Both the position numbers and the translations under genes were made by a program. The notes beneath the pieces are model-generated. The model ran no database searches, was not told where the DNA came from, and saw only the letters and a program-made list of their open reading frames with translations. Below are positions 1-10,448 of a stretch of DNA of 64,000 bases, one piece after another. Origin of the DNA: Chondrus crispus (lineage: Eukaryota > Rhodophyta > Florideophyceae > Gigartinales > Gigartinaceae); assembly GCF_000350225.1 (NCBI RefSeq), contig NW_005179093.1, positions 39,800 through 103,799 on the forward strand, written 5' to 3'. The stretch's first letter is position 1; the number at the start of each line of letters is the position of its first letter.

Positions 1-37
1 GTTTGGGAGACGTGTTCAAGAAATGGGGACCGGTTTT

Positions 38-179
38 TGTAGTATAAGGCAGCACCCCGAGCACTTGCTCTCGAGAGAAAAAGGAGAATCTACAAGCACA
101 GAACAGATAGAGTAAAGAAACGTGTTAAAAGACGCATTGGTCCGGGGCGGAGCCCAATCCGGATACCGGTCATTCGACA
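38..179 (+). repeat. Copia 5' LTR
   Basis: Starts TGTAGTATAAGG and ends CATTCGACA. It matches 5616-5756 with only a handful of substitutions. At about 142 bp it is a very short LTR. The first two bases differ from the 3' copy, so the outer border is approximate. Confidence 0.85.
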
Positions 180-227
180 CTGATCAGTCTCGCTGACAAG
201 CGCACAGATCGGAAAGAACGACCCGCG

Positions 228-2172
228 ATGGCGGCAAACGAAGGGACCGGTGACATCGTGCGTTTCCACAACGGCCTTCCCGCAGAAGCGACGCTCGAAG
301 ACAAGAAAGCCTTCGCTTCACACTGCTTCTCAAACTACGAGGCGCAGAAATGGCGTGGTGACTCTCTCTCCGAGTTTTTCGCGGATGACTTCCGCACTTT
401 TAGCATTGAAGACTTCAAGGTCGTGCACTCCGACACGCGACGCAACTTGCGTGACCTCCTGCGCCAACGTGGCGTATACGTGCAGAAAGGACGTAATATA
501 TTGATCGCAGACGCGCTGTACAAGGTTGTACAGGACGACCTGCCCTGACCACCGGACGACCCTTCGAACCTTGACACACAAGAAATATCGTCTGAAGCCG
601 ACAACCGCCCTGACCCCGATCCCGCCCCCGGCCAAGCCGAACCGTCTCCAGGCGATATACGCCCTTCACCGGACAGTCGAGACGAAGAAGCGGCGCTCGA
701 CAACCACCAGGCCAGACACTCGTCCCGTGACGGAAGCGGCGCAACATCCGCGCGACGCGGCAATATGGCCAATCTCTTCAAGGCCTACCCCCGCGACGGT
801 GACAAGTACAACGGATCCACCACCGATAACTACGACCGCAAGTTCATGCCGTTTACCGAACTTTGCGACCAAGCCGACATACCCGAAACAGACCGACGTC
901 GGGCCTTCTCAATCATGCTGACAGGAGCTGCTCGTCAGTGTAGTACAACGGCGCGAAGGCAACGGCACCACCGCTGCGGCCCCGGGATACAGTACGATGG
1001 CCTGTAAGCGCGAGAAGAACTGTAAGGAGTTATATTTACAGCACACGGTCGGTGCGGAGTACAGTAGTACCCCGCTGGTTACACATGTAGGATCCGGACG
1101 GTAAGTAATTAGTAATAAATAGTTAATAGCACAAATTAGCCAATTTAGCACAGTAGCTGGTATACAGTAAGTAATAGCTACTGTAGCCGGACAGGTGTCC
1201 TGGCGTCCCACTTGGGGGTTAAGACCGGGGGCACCTGTCCCGTTCCAGTAAACGGGAGGCAGACTCGCCTCCTTTCCCTTTACGGCTAATTGCTATCCCG
1301 TTCCGGTTTCCCTTTTAGTCTCAGGCTTCTAGCCCGTGACCGCCCGTCCGGATCTAAAACCACCGACCTGCTGCGCGTCACCGGCCACGTGAGCCTTCCC
1401 TCTTTTCGAGTCCTTCCGTACGGTTTGCGTTCGCGCGTGGGTTATCCAGCGTCGCGCGCTCCCTTACCTCTAACCCCCCTCGTTTCCGAGTGGTCGGGAC
1501 GAAGGCAGTTATACCACAGTCAGTTTTACTTCGACGGTCTCAAACAGCGCAACCTCGACCTCAAGGATCTCTCCATCGCGATCAAGTCGCGTTTTCAGAC
1601 GCCCGAGCGAACCCGCGCACTCCTTCAGGAATGGGACGCGCTCTCACTCAACGGCAAAGTTTTGACCAATTGGACGGCGTCAAGCTCTACCTGCCTAGAG
1701 ATGTTGATCGGCAAACTTTCGGATATTCAAACGTCGCTACCGCACGAGTACCGAAACGACACGATTCTTCGTAACAAGCTTCTCAACGCTGTTCGCGACG
1801 TGGAGTCCTGCCGCCTAGCTTATCACAAGCCTGCCGATAATGTTCAAGGCGTCATCTCGGACCTACATGCCTCACTCGACACTTTGGCTCGTACACCGCT
1901 ACATTCAGTACAACCGTCCGCCCACCACGTTGAGAGGCGATACTTTCGCAATGGCTAACACAGTACTTCCCGCAACGGCACCCCGAAGGGAAGCGGCCCA
2001 GGTCAGACGAAAAAATGTTTCGTGTGCAACCGCCCCGGCTGTTGGTCTACCAACCATCTCTAGAAGGAGCGACTGCAAGCATTCCGGGGCAACAAAGTCC
2101 TACTGCAATTCGTCGCGTTCCTCGCCGACGACGAATCGGATGCCGATGAACAAGACCTGGCAGACGCCCTAG
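228..2172 (+). pseudogene. Copia gag remnant, split by a solo LTR
   Basis: The N-terminal part is open at 228-548. After a stop and frame change, 765-938 encodes a gag segment beginning MANLFKAYPRDGDKY. That frame stops exactly at the solo LTR (939-1518) and resumes without frame change at 1524 (FYFDGLKQ) through 1958. A zinc knuckle follows at 2016-2060: C-x2-C, then GCW, then H (CFVCNRPGCWSTNH), interrupted by a TAG just after. Gag would package the RNA; this copy cannot make it. The placement of the LTR between two in-frame halves dates the LTR insertion after the Copia insertion. Confidence 0.8.
939..1518 (+). repeat. Solo LTR of a Ty3 (chromovirus) family, sense on +
   Basis: 580 bp, beginning TGTAGTACAAC and ending GTTATACCACA, flanked by the 5-bp target duplication GTCAG (934-938 and 1519-1523). 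Its reverse complement shares ordered blocks with 9750-10357 and 45986-46660: the 'gaaaag-gg-agg-ctcac' then 'tggccggt-acgcgcag' region, the 'ggacacctgtcc' block and the terminal inverted repeats. No internal coding remains, as expected after LTR-LTR recombination. It sits inside Copia gag. Confidence 0.88.
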
Positions 2173-2177
2173 AGAAC

Positions 2178-4054
2178 GTGACAGCCCACATAATCGAAAT
2201 CAACGGCGACACCAACGACACGCCACGCGACGAAAACGTGTCATTTTCGCACATTGCGAATACCGAAGACACGGACTACTCCACATCATTCGCTTCACAT
2301 CTGCAGAATTTCACCGTGAGTCATGCTCTGACGGCAAAGGTGCCCAAACCGCGCTACGGAGGCGCTTTCAAAGGCGTCATGGTAGACACTGGGTTTGCGC
2401 GCGGCAGCAGTGCAGGTCAGGCTCAATACTTGGCCTACTGCGAACACACAGGCCGTAACCCAAATATCGATCCAACTCGCGTTGCGCGATGCCACTTCGG
2501 AATGGGGTCGGAAAAATCGCAAGGTACCGCACAAGTGGCATTTCCAGTCGGTGATCTCTGGCTGTCATTCGATATTCACGTCGTTTCAGCAGACGTTCCT
2601 GTCCTGCCTTCGATCGACAACATGGATCGTTTAGGCCTGTACCTCAACAACCTGGATGACAGGCTCATTCACCCAGCATCCGGCCAACACGCGGTAGTCG
2701 TCCGCGGAAATGGGCACCCGTTTGTTCTCTGGGACCCACACGTGTCGTGTATGTTCACTGACGTCGAACTACGACGTCTCCATCGACAATTCGGACACCC
2801 GTCCACCGACAAGCTGATGAAGCTCCTCGAGAAGTCTGATATCAATACCATCGACACAGACACCCGCCGCGCACCTTCGAAGATCGAACGCTCATGCGGC
2901 CCCTGCCAGACCTATGCCCAGAAGGCCCACCGATTCAAATTCACCCTCAGGGATGACAAAGACTTCAATCACACTGTGTACACCGAAGTATTCTACATTG
3001 ACAACAAGCCGATACTTCATGTCGTCGATGAAGCCACTCACTTCCAATCCGCCCGTTGGCTACCATCTATGTCTGCCGAGACGATATGGAACGCCCTTCG
3101 CATGTGCTGGATCGACGTGTATCTAGGCCCGCCTGATGTGATAGCACATGACGCTGGCAAGAACTTCATGGCCTCCGCCCTCCAGGCCAACGCCGACATG
3201 CTCCACATCCGGACAAAGTCCATCCCCGTCGAGTCCGCGAACTCAATGACAATAGTCGAGCGGTACCACTCGCCATCCGGTGATCATTCAATATCATTCG
3301 CCAAGAGGCTCCAGACCAAGACCAGCAGACAGCTCTGCAACTGGCCGCCAAAGCCGTCAACGACTGTGTCGGCCCGAACGACCTCGTGCAGACTCTGCTC
3401 GTCTTCGGCGCCCTGCCCCGTCTCGGTTTACCGACCGACAAGCCGACTCTTTCAACGTACCAACGCGCAATTGCACTGCGCAAAGCAACGACAGCTATTT
3501 CCCGACACTTTGCCTCCCGACAAGTCCGCGACGCGATGAGGGCAAGAAACGGGCCGGTAGTCACCGACATCCACAACACTCCCATCGGTGCACACGTACT
3601 TGTGTATCGCCCATACAAGGACAAATGGGAGGGTCCACACTCGCTACTGGATGTCAGCGGTGAGGACGTCACGGTCCTGCTGCCGTCGGGGCCGACCAAG
3701 TTTCGCAGTACTGTGGTGAAACCATTTCTTACTGCACCGAACGCGCAGGAACAAAACCCAACACCGTCGGATACTCTAAGTATGGATACCCCAGCAAACA
3801 GTACAACTGTCCAGGATACTCACGTCCACACCGACCAAATCGAGACACCAGACGCCGCCCTTATGTTCACGCACCATGCGCAGCAGCAATCTCCATACAC
3901 CACTCGCTTCGCACAGTCACGCACCGTGGAATTCAACAACCTCGTCGAACGCGGCGTATTCAATCTCGTACCCGCCTCCGACGCGGAGGGCCACCGCATC
4001 TACGGAGCACGCTTCTGCGACCAAGTCAAGAACGAAGGCAAGCCAACCGCGTAG
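2178..4054 (+). pseudogene. Copia pol: protease, integrase and RT start
   Basis: The protease active-site region reads VMVDTGFARG near 2380. The integrase zinc-binding part shows HRQFGHP and CGPCQ (about 2780-2910). The catalytic core shows acidic residues in VVDEATHF, IAHDAGKNF and ESANSMTIVERYHS (about 3020-3270). The frame changes between about 3280 and 3386. The second frame (3386-4054) carries the integrase C-terminal region and the RT N-terminus (RGVFNLV, RIYGARFCDQVK) and stops at a TAG at 4052-4054. The same frame resumes directly after that TAG, so it is a single nonsense mutation. Confidence 0.85.
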
Positions 4055-5498
4055 GAAAAATCTCGTCTCGTCGTGCAAGCATATAACGACAAGAATCACG
4101 GCCTCCTGACCCACGCACTCACTGTGCAGCGCTCCTCTCAGCGCCTTCTGCTGGAACTCTGCTCCATGGACTCCGACCTGCAGTTCTTCACCCGAGATAT
4201 CTCCCAGGCCTACGTACAATCAGAGACTCGAACCCAACGCCCGATCTTCGTGCGACCACCCTCAATCCTGAACCTTCCCCCTGGCACGCTCCTATGCGTC
4301 GATCGCCCGCTCTACGGCATCCCGGAAGCCGGAATTCATTGGTTTCGCACCTACCACGCGCATCACTGCGATAAGCTGCACCTCACCGCGTCACTTCATG
4401 ACCCATGCTTCCTGTATACCCCATGTGGTATTTCTGGCGATCACCAGTCCGCCAAAGTAGCCCGACGGTTTACCTACCTACAAACAGACGACACAGCAAC
4501 CGCTGGAAACCCCGCCTACGTCAAGCTCGAAGCCTCCTCATCTACACGTTTTGATGGCAAGAAAACGCAAATGTTGAGAGAAGGCGGCACGGTTTCCGTC
4601 AACGGCGCCGAAATAAGCTTGCGCGACGGCATCTATAGATGCCGTCAGGTTGGGCAAGCGTGTATACACGCTTGCCCAACCTGACAACCTACAAAAGCTG
4701 GAAACTATCACCGAAGATACTGTGGACAAGTCCGAATTCGTCGCCCAACGCGCACGCGGCGCTTACGTCGAGGCCGTATGCCGCCCCGACCTAACCTTCG
4801 CATTTGCGTACTGTTCCCAGCTCGTCAACTCTGATAGGAACGCAGCCAAGTCGCTGAACAAGGTGATCCTTCGTGCCAAGCAAGAAGTTCCCTTTGGCTT
4901 GACGTTCGTCAAGATTGGCATTCCTTCGGCAAGATTGGCCGTCTTCGCAGAAGCAAGCTTCGCTGGAAATCCGGACCTGAAATCCCAACTGGGATACGTG
5001 ATCGCGATAATGGATGACGAAGGAAACGCTAACGTCGTACACTACACCAGCGTGAAGTCGAAACGGGTTACCCGAAGCGTGCTCGCAGCAAAACTGTTCG
5101 CGGCAGTACACGCCTTCGATTACGGGAGCACCTTGCGCACGGCGTTTAACAAAATGTTTGGTAGGACCATCCCTCTCGTCCTGTACACCGACTCCAAGTC
5201 GCTGTACGACAGCCTCGTCGGAATGAACGCCACTACGGAGAAACGGCTGCTGATCGACCTGTGCATGCTGCGTCAATCATGCGAACTACGAGAGCTGAGC
5301 GAAGTCCTGTGGATACCGTCTGCCGAAAACCCAGCCGACGCTATGATGAAGGAAAACGCGTCTGGCTCGCTGATGTCGCTCATGCGAACGCACCGCATTC
5401 GACTCTCGTCTAAGTCTTGGGTGGAACGCCCGGTGTTCAAGCTCGCGTCCAGCAAGACCGACCCCACGGCAGACTCCGCCGATCACAGAGAACCCTGA
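4055..5498 (+). pseudogene. Copia pol: reverse transcriptase and RNase H
   Basis: RT palm motifs are recognisable (FFTRDISQAYVQSE with the first catalytic Asp; LYGIPEAG). The expected YVDD region has decayed to a TDD-containing stretch near 4490. RNase H follows, with VLYTDSKSLYDSL and a terminal WIPSAENPADAMMK segment. Between them the palindromic insertion at 4625-4685 destroys the frame: it separates ISLRDGIY from YTLAQPDNLQKL, which would normally lie a few residues apart. Confidence 0.82.
4625..4685. repeat. Double palindrome (foldback scar) in Copia pol
   Basis: Palindrome 1 has perfect 11-bp arms at 4625-4635/4636-4646. Palindrome 2 has perfect 21-bp arms at 4644-4664/4665-4685. The two overlap by GTC (4644-4646). 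The order is L, rc(L), rc(R), R. Both fold points are TA|TA. Confidence 0.9.
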
Positions 5499-5615
5499 GT
5501 GTCGGCTCAACCACCGGTGTGCGACTGTCTGTTCAATCCTTGCTGAGCGATACAGAGACAGCGCTGACAGTAGCGCGGTATTCTGCCCTCCAGGGCCCGT
5601 CGGCGCCAAGTAGCG

Positions 5616-5756
5616 GTAGTATAAGGCAGCACCCCGAGCACCTGCTCTCGAGAGAAAAACGAGAATCTACAAGCACAGAACAGATAGAGTAAAGAAACGT
5701 GTCAAAAGACGCATTGGTCCGTGGCGGAGCCCAATCCGGATACCGGTCATTCGACA
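5616..5756 (+). repeat. Copia 3' LTR
   Basis: Direct repeat of 39-179, ending CATTCGACA. Differences from the 5' LTR are scattered single bases, consistent with an old insertion. Confidence 0.85.
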
Positions 5757-6215
5757 GTGAGCAATGTTAATGACCAAGGGATGCCGCTGATATTGCCACG
5801 TTAAATGAAAGTAATATTAATGATTGGGTTATGGTAGAGGATTTAAGAGAAGTCCGAGAGTCCATAAAGACAGAAGCTCTAGAAGATGTGGAGAGAATTA
5901 TGGAGGAAATAGATGGGTCTGGGTGTGTTTCATCTGGGCGAACTGAAGCATAGCATACAGATAAAGTGATGGAGGAGATTTATAATGCTATAGCATTATA
6001 AATCTCCTCCATCACTTTATCTGACTATAGTCAGTCTCGTTCTCTCTCCCTGATCGAAACAGCGAATGATTTCTTACAAATTAGAGGCGGCAGCGGGAGC
6101 TCTCTCGCAACCTGATGCGTCTTCACATTTGCACAAGGCCAGACGCATCATATTTGAGGCTCTCAAGCCACGCAAGAGGCAGAAACAGACGACCTTGATG
6201 GGTTTGCGTATTTAA
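5757..6215 (+). pseudogene. C-terminal fragment of a Tigger/pogo-like transposase
   Basis: After the Copia LTR, an acidic/helical stretch is readable (VMVEDLREVRESIKTEALED, about 5813-5875). After the palindromic scar comes a frame ending KPRKRQKQTTLMGLRI near 6215. A helical tail closing with a short basic K-Q-T-L motif is the usual end of Tigger/CENP-B-type transposases. No catalytic domain is left here. Assignment rests on this weak C-terminal resemblance only. Confidence 0.45.
5958..6034. repeat. Double palindrome (foldback scar)
   Basis: Palindrome 1 has perfect 33-bp arms, 5958-5990/5991-6023. Palindrome 2 has perfect 7-bp arms, 6021-6027/6028-6034. They overlap by CTG (6021-6023). The order is again L, rc(L), rc(R), R, with TA|TA at both fold points. 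Confidence 0.9.
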
Positions 6216-6324
6216 ATACAGTCTTCTTGTTACGTTACCGTTCTTGTGCCAAACCCGATTTAGTGCCTACGGTATTTTATCACGCTACAGGGGGTAGCAC
6301 TAAATAGGGTACCCTTCCTGAAAA

Positions 6325-6345
6325 GGGCAATTTGGTAATTTTTAG
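6325..6345 (+). repeat. Terminal motif of pogo-like family, left copy
   Basis: GGGCAATTTGGTAATTTTTAG; the inverted matches are at 8173-8192 and 8810-8830. Confidence 0.7.
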
Positions 6346-6545
6346 TCTTCCCCTTCCAGATTCTCCAAAACGCTCCGTCCACATGCCAACACTACTCGTA
6401 CAACTTAGTACGTCCTCCCTCGTTGCCCTGCGTTGCAGAAGTCCGGCAAAATTCAAACTCCTGCTACGCCACGGCGTCCCAACCTTCATCAACCTCTCTC
6501 CTGTAGCACCGACATCATGACTTCAACTCCAGAATTGCGTGAGTC

Positions 6546-8172
6546 ATGGGACTCTCCATGCGAATACAGAGTGCGATTGAAAAAACAAGACAAGAACGCG
6601 ACGCATTGACAAAAACACAGCGAGAGAAGGCCACCGCGCTCCTTCGTACAGGTATGAAAAGGTCCGTCGTCGTGAGAGCGACACAAATACCCCGGGCAAC
6701 AGTAGATCACATTTATCACGCTCTGCAAGAGCATGATGAATCGAAAATCGACGCCCTCCTATCTCCCGAAGCTCATCGCAGAGGACGCCGCCCAGTTATT
6801 AGAGAACAAGAGTCTAGTTTGATTAAGAAAAGGATTTTATATGCAACTGAAAAGGGTTTCGCACTTTCAAATAGTGATGTGCGGAATATTATGACTGAGA
6901 TAGCGTCTGATGGGCGTCCAGGATTTGGCACGTAATCTGGCAGCCCATCTCAAGACACCATTCGGCACTAGCGGACAGTGAATAGAGACATCACTTACCG
7001 AAAAAGTGAGAACTAAGTTGTGGCAAAATTAGCGGCTGAGAATTTTACACATATGTCATGACATATGTGTAAAATTCTCAGCTGCCAATAACTTTTTTCA
7101 ATGCTTCAGAAAACGTTGCAACGTTCTCTGATGCATTGAAAAAGTTCACAATTCCCATCCAAGCATATTCAGGGACCCGACGCGTCTTTGTAACCTCGAC
7201 GAGACAGCTGCATACTACCAATATGGAGTGAGAACTAAAGTATTTGGGTCCTCACTTACTAATCATGGCGGGTTTGTGGCTTTTCAAGCTAGAAAAAACA
7301 ACAAGCATATTACAATTGTGGTGGCTGTTTCTGCGTCTGGTCAGAAAATACCACCCTTTTTCATTGTAAAGGATAAGAATGTAATGAGTGGATGGATCTT
7401 GCCATTGTAACAGACCGAAATAACATGCTATTCCCTCCAAAACTGATGGTGGCGACATTGGCTTACAGTGATATCACTGTTGATAGATTAAGTTGAGCTT
7501 CGAAAAGACGGGATTACAGGCAATGAACTTTTCATTTCCCGACAGGTTTAAGAGACCAGGACCAAATGCGGTGTCATATGACTCGAAAAATTGCCAGGCA
7601 GCTTTATAGTAAATGTCGCTAATAGAACTCGCAACCCTGACAATCAGACTTTTCGCAATCTCAAAAACATTGTGGAGGCAGAGAATGACCCCACATCAGG
7701 ACTCCATGATGTTGAAATATTGTTGAGCAAGAGCAGGAGTGTGAACAAAATCCTTATGACAAGCACACGGTCCTCGAAAAGTAGGAGTTCGACCGCAAGT
7801 CGTCCGAAAAGTGTTGATTTGCAAATAGGGACACCTGCTCTCTATCTGACTTTGGACAAAATAATTGAAAGCCGAAAAGAGAGAGACGTAAAAATAGCTA
7901 CGGAAAGGCGACTCAAAAGTGAGAAGAAGGCAGAACGGGAACGCAAGCGCGTACAGATGCCTTTGTCGGGTGAAAATGGCTGTGTAAAGTCAACGTCGGG
8001 ATCAGTAAACCAGATCCCGCTCTCTTCCGCACGCGACGAGCATTTGTCGCCCACGTCTGGGGCGAGTTATGGTGCGGCAATGAGCCGTACACTCTCGAAG
8101 CATGCCTTCAGGAAGGATAAAGGCGGTGACGATGAGGTTGTGCAATCTCCGTTGTCACTTTCCGGTTCATAA
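6546..8172 (+). pseudogene. pogo-like transposase A, multiply broken
   Basis: 6546-6935 encodes an N-terminal helix-turn-helix region (AIEKTRQERDALTKTQREKA; RATQIPRATVDHIYHALQ). The DDE core begins near 7180 with CNLDETAAYYQYG (first catalytic Asp) and continues with KHITIVVAVSASGQKIPPFF to 7410, then a frameshift (LAIVTDRNNMLFPPKLMVATL). A Ser/Lys-rich C-terminal region is open at 7591-8172. The stretch between DNA-binding part and core is broken by the hairpin pair at 7035-7145. Copy B at 9042-9749 is homologous through the whole N-terminal half, which confirms the assignment. DDE_1/pogo membership is inferred from motifs. Confidence 0.75.
7035..7145. repeat. Double hairpin (foldback scar) inside transposase A
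   Basis: Hairpin 1 has perfect 24-bp arms, 7035-7058/7059-7082. Hairpin 2 has about 28-bp arms with a few mismatches, centred at 7118/7119. The left flank reads AENFTHMS and the right flank VL*CIEKVHNSHPSIF. Copy B reads continuously AENLAHVTTLKDVLLQIEK, so the roughly 60 nt between the fold points is an insertion made of both flanks inverted. Confidence 0.88.
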
Positions 8173-8192
8173 CTAAAATTACCAAATTGCCC
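8173..8192 (-). repeat. Terminal motif of pogo-like family, right copy
   Basis: CTAAAATTACCAAATTGCCC, inverted relative to 6325-6345, just 3' of the transposase stop. Confidence 0.7.
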
Positions 8193-9041
8193 CTTTTTCT
8201 CATTTGAGCCCTTTCTGCACGTGTGCGAAAATGTCAAATGGCTTCAACCGGGTTATTTTTGTCGTAGCACGCGCGCGCTGTGAGCCGTTGGATAGCCGCG
8301 GAAGAAAAAGGCGCTGGAGAGAAAGAGAGAGTCATTGGGGCAGGGGGCGCGCAAGATGGGTATGCACCATATACAGTAGCGCGAGCACGCGCTCACGCCC
8401 CGAACGCCACGTGTCAAAATCGGGCCAAAATTCATTCCTTTATTAGATTTGCGTTCCAGCCGATGGCGGTTAGCGCCGCCGACTGGACGCTCGCTGCTTG
8501 CGAATATATCTGTCCTTACCCCTCTCCCCCCCTTGTAAAAGAAACGGGAGAAGGAGGGTATTGCAAAGTAAAAGATTCGTCTTTCTTTGTACCGTGGGCG
8601 AAGAGACGCCCACCCCCTCTTGGCAGCTCACAAAATCCTCCCTTGATTGTACAAGGGACAGCGAGCCGCCACGCGATAAGCGGGGTTTGCACGACAGTTT
8701 TCGTCCTCGTCCTTTCGTCTTCTATGGCACATGGAAATCCCACTGGCTGTAGCAGACGCTTTTTGGTAGCCCCGGATAGTGCCATAAAACACTTGTTAGG
8801 CTCCGTCAAAATAATTACCAAATTGCCCCCTCGGGGAAGGGTACCAACGGTACCCTTTAAGGGTACCGTTCTCAGGGGCTCAATTTGGTACAGGGCTTAA
8901 TTTGGGACACCATTTTTCTATGCAACACGTTCACATTTCTAGTCATAAAAAGTAAAGGAGTGTTCTGATTGCGCCAAAACTTTCCAGACATCATATACTC
9001 ACTGCGCGCCTTCTATAGATCTCCCCAAACGCGAATGTGCG
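8193..9041. other. Intergenic, with third terminal motif and a 23-bp palindrome
   Basis: No convincing gene. It holds a third inverted terminal motif (8810-8830), followed by a perfect palindrome with 11-bp arms around T8858 (8847-8869, ACGGTACCCTT / AAGGGTACCGT). A related GGGTACCCTT lies beside the left terminal motif at 6307. Confidence 0.6.
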
Positions 9042-9749
9042 TTGAAAATGCCGCCTTCAATGCGGTCTCAAGCCGTAGCTTTCAAAAAGAAGACACAGCG
9101 AAGAAAGGATGAGAACAAAAAGCGAGAGAAAGCCCTTAAGCTACTCCAAGCGCAAAGGAGCATCAGAGAGACGTCCGGAATATCGAATGTGAGCCGCTCT
9201 ACAGTTCAGCGCATAAAAAGCGCCTATGAGGGGGGTCAGAAGGAAGCACTTTCAAAGTTGCTTAACCCCCTTCATCACTTCGCAGGGCGAAAAAAGTTCT
9301 CGAAGACGCCGAGGAAGAACTATTGTGCCACAAGGCTATCCAGGCGTCCCAAAAAGGATTTGCAATTGATATTCGTACAATACAAAGCATTCAAGCGAAA
9401 ATATCCAACGACGGCCGTCGCGGATTTCGCAATAATGTTCCCTCCCCGCCGCTATCCGCTCCTGTCGTGCCCGAAATCGATCTCTAACGTATCGAAACTC
9501 CGAGAATGTTACCGCCGCTCGTCTAGGAGCAGAAAACCTCGCCCATGTTACGACATTGAAAGATGTTCTCTTACAAATAGAAAAAAAGCACCCGGGCATT
9601 TTTGAAGACCCAAATAGGCTGTGGAACTGGGATGAGACTAGTGTGCTGGCAGAGCACGGGAAACGGATTCGCACTTTCACATCGGCTACCTCACACCATG
9701 GCGGAAGACGACTAGCAGTCAAAGATCACGGAAAGCATGTGACTGCCGG
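9042..9749 (+). pseudogene. pogo-like transposase B, truncated by Ty3 insertion
   Basis: The N-terminal basic/HTH region (KKREKALKLLQAQRSIRE; SNVSRSTVQRIKSAYEGG) is open at 9042-9290. Two frame changes follow. The frame 9556-9749 holds HPGIFEDPNRLWNWDETS with the first catalytic Asp, then RLAVKDHGKHVTAG. It is cut exactly where a TGTGG...-starting LTR begins at 9750. The remainder of the catalytic domain is not found to the right of the Ty3 remnant. It parallels copy A residue by residue over the N-terminal half. Confidence 0.75.
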
Positions 9750-10357
9750 TGTGGTACAACTCTCCTCAAACCCTAGCGGGCGAGAGGCTCGGAGGATGAG
9801 CCGAGGGAGCTCGCGACGCGAGACGCGCGGCGCGCGGTTACCGAACGGTCGGACTTGCGAAAAGGGAGTGGCACACTGGCCGGTTACGCGCAGTCGTCCC
9901 GAGGTGCTAGATCGGAGACGACCGGTAACGGGTTAGAAGCCAACGCGCGAGAGAATACCGAAACGGCAGTACGTAGGCGCGAAAGGGAGGGGGGCAAGTC
10001 TGCCCCCCGTGTTTACTGCGAGGACGGTGTCCAGGTCTTAACCCCTCAGAGGGACGCCCGGGACACCTGTCCAATACAGTACCTGTCACTTACTGTGGAC
10101 CAGGTACTGTACGCGATTGAAAATCTAGCGCCGTCATTACACCACCGCACGGATCCTCACACTACGCGCTTGCCTTACACTGCGCGCGCATTATCCCCAC
10201 ACGGTTCCTTACACTACACGTGTACCCAAGCGTACACCTGTCACTTGCTGCGCCCGTTCGGTAATCATACGTATTACACGTGGGCCACGGTGCCCCGTGC
10301 CCGCTGCGCGCGGCCGCTCCTACTGTACACCGACCGCGGATCGGTCGTTGTACCACA
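9750..10357 (-). repeat. 3' LTR of the Ty3 remnant
   Basis: 608 bp, with perfect 11-bp terminal inverted repeats (TGTGGTACAAC ... GTTGTACCACA). It shares long blocks with the solo LTR at 45986-46660 and, inverted, with 939-1518. It interrupts the pogo-like transposase B frame at 9749/9750. Confidence 0.88.
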
Positions 10358-10371
10358 GACCCCCTTCCTTA
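10358..10371 (-). promoter_or_regulatory. Polypurine tract (plus-strand primer site)
   Basis: On the minus strand TAAGGAAGGGGGTC directly precedes the LTR start TGTGG. Position and composition fit the PPT that primes second-strand DNA synthesis. A second purine run (AGGAGGGGGG, minus strand, about 13074-13061) lies just downstream of the pol end. Confidence 0.7.
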
Positions 10372-10448
10372 TCTGTCGCCACATTCTCGTGGCGACCACA
10401 TTTTCTTCCCAGCGGTCCCCTCTATCTCTTCCACAACCTGTGCGTGCG

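Larger units (their letters stand above)
38..5756 (+). mobile_element. Degenerate Copia-type LTR retrotransposon
   Basis: Two near-identical direct repeats of about 141 bp (38-179 and 5616-5756) bracket, in Copia order, gag with a CCHC-like zinc knuckle, protease, integrase, reverse transcriptase and RNase H. Integrase before RT is diagnostic of Copia. The reading frame is broken by stops near 549, 2052 and 4052, by a frameshift between about 3280 and 3386, by a solo LTR at 939-1518 and by a palindromic scar at 4625-4685. It is therefore dead. No clear target-site duplication, primer-binding site or polypurine tract was found. The 3' flank (5757 onward) looks like older Tigger-type transposon debris. 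Confidence 0.9.
6280..8192 (+). mobile_element. pogo-like DNA transposon, copy A (decayed)
   Basis: An inverted pair of about 20 bp, GGGCAATTTGGTAATTTT (6325-6345) and its complement (8173-8192), brackets a degenerate transposase gene. Outside the left copy is a CAGGGGG-starting stretch at about 6290. A third copy of the same terminal motif lies at 8810-8830, so the true right end could be there, or another element of the family may lie between. Target duplication not established. Confidence 0.65.
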
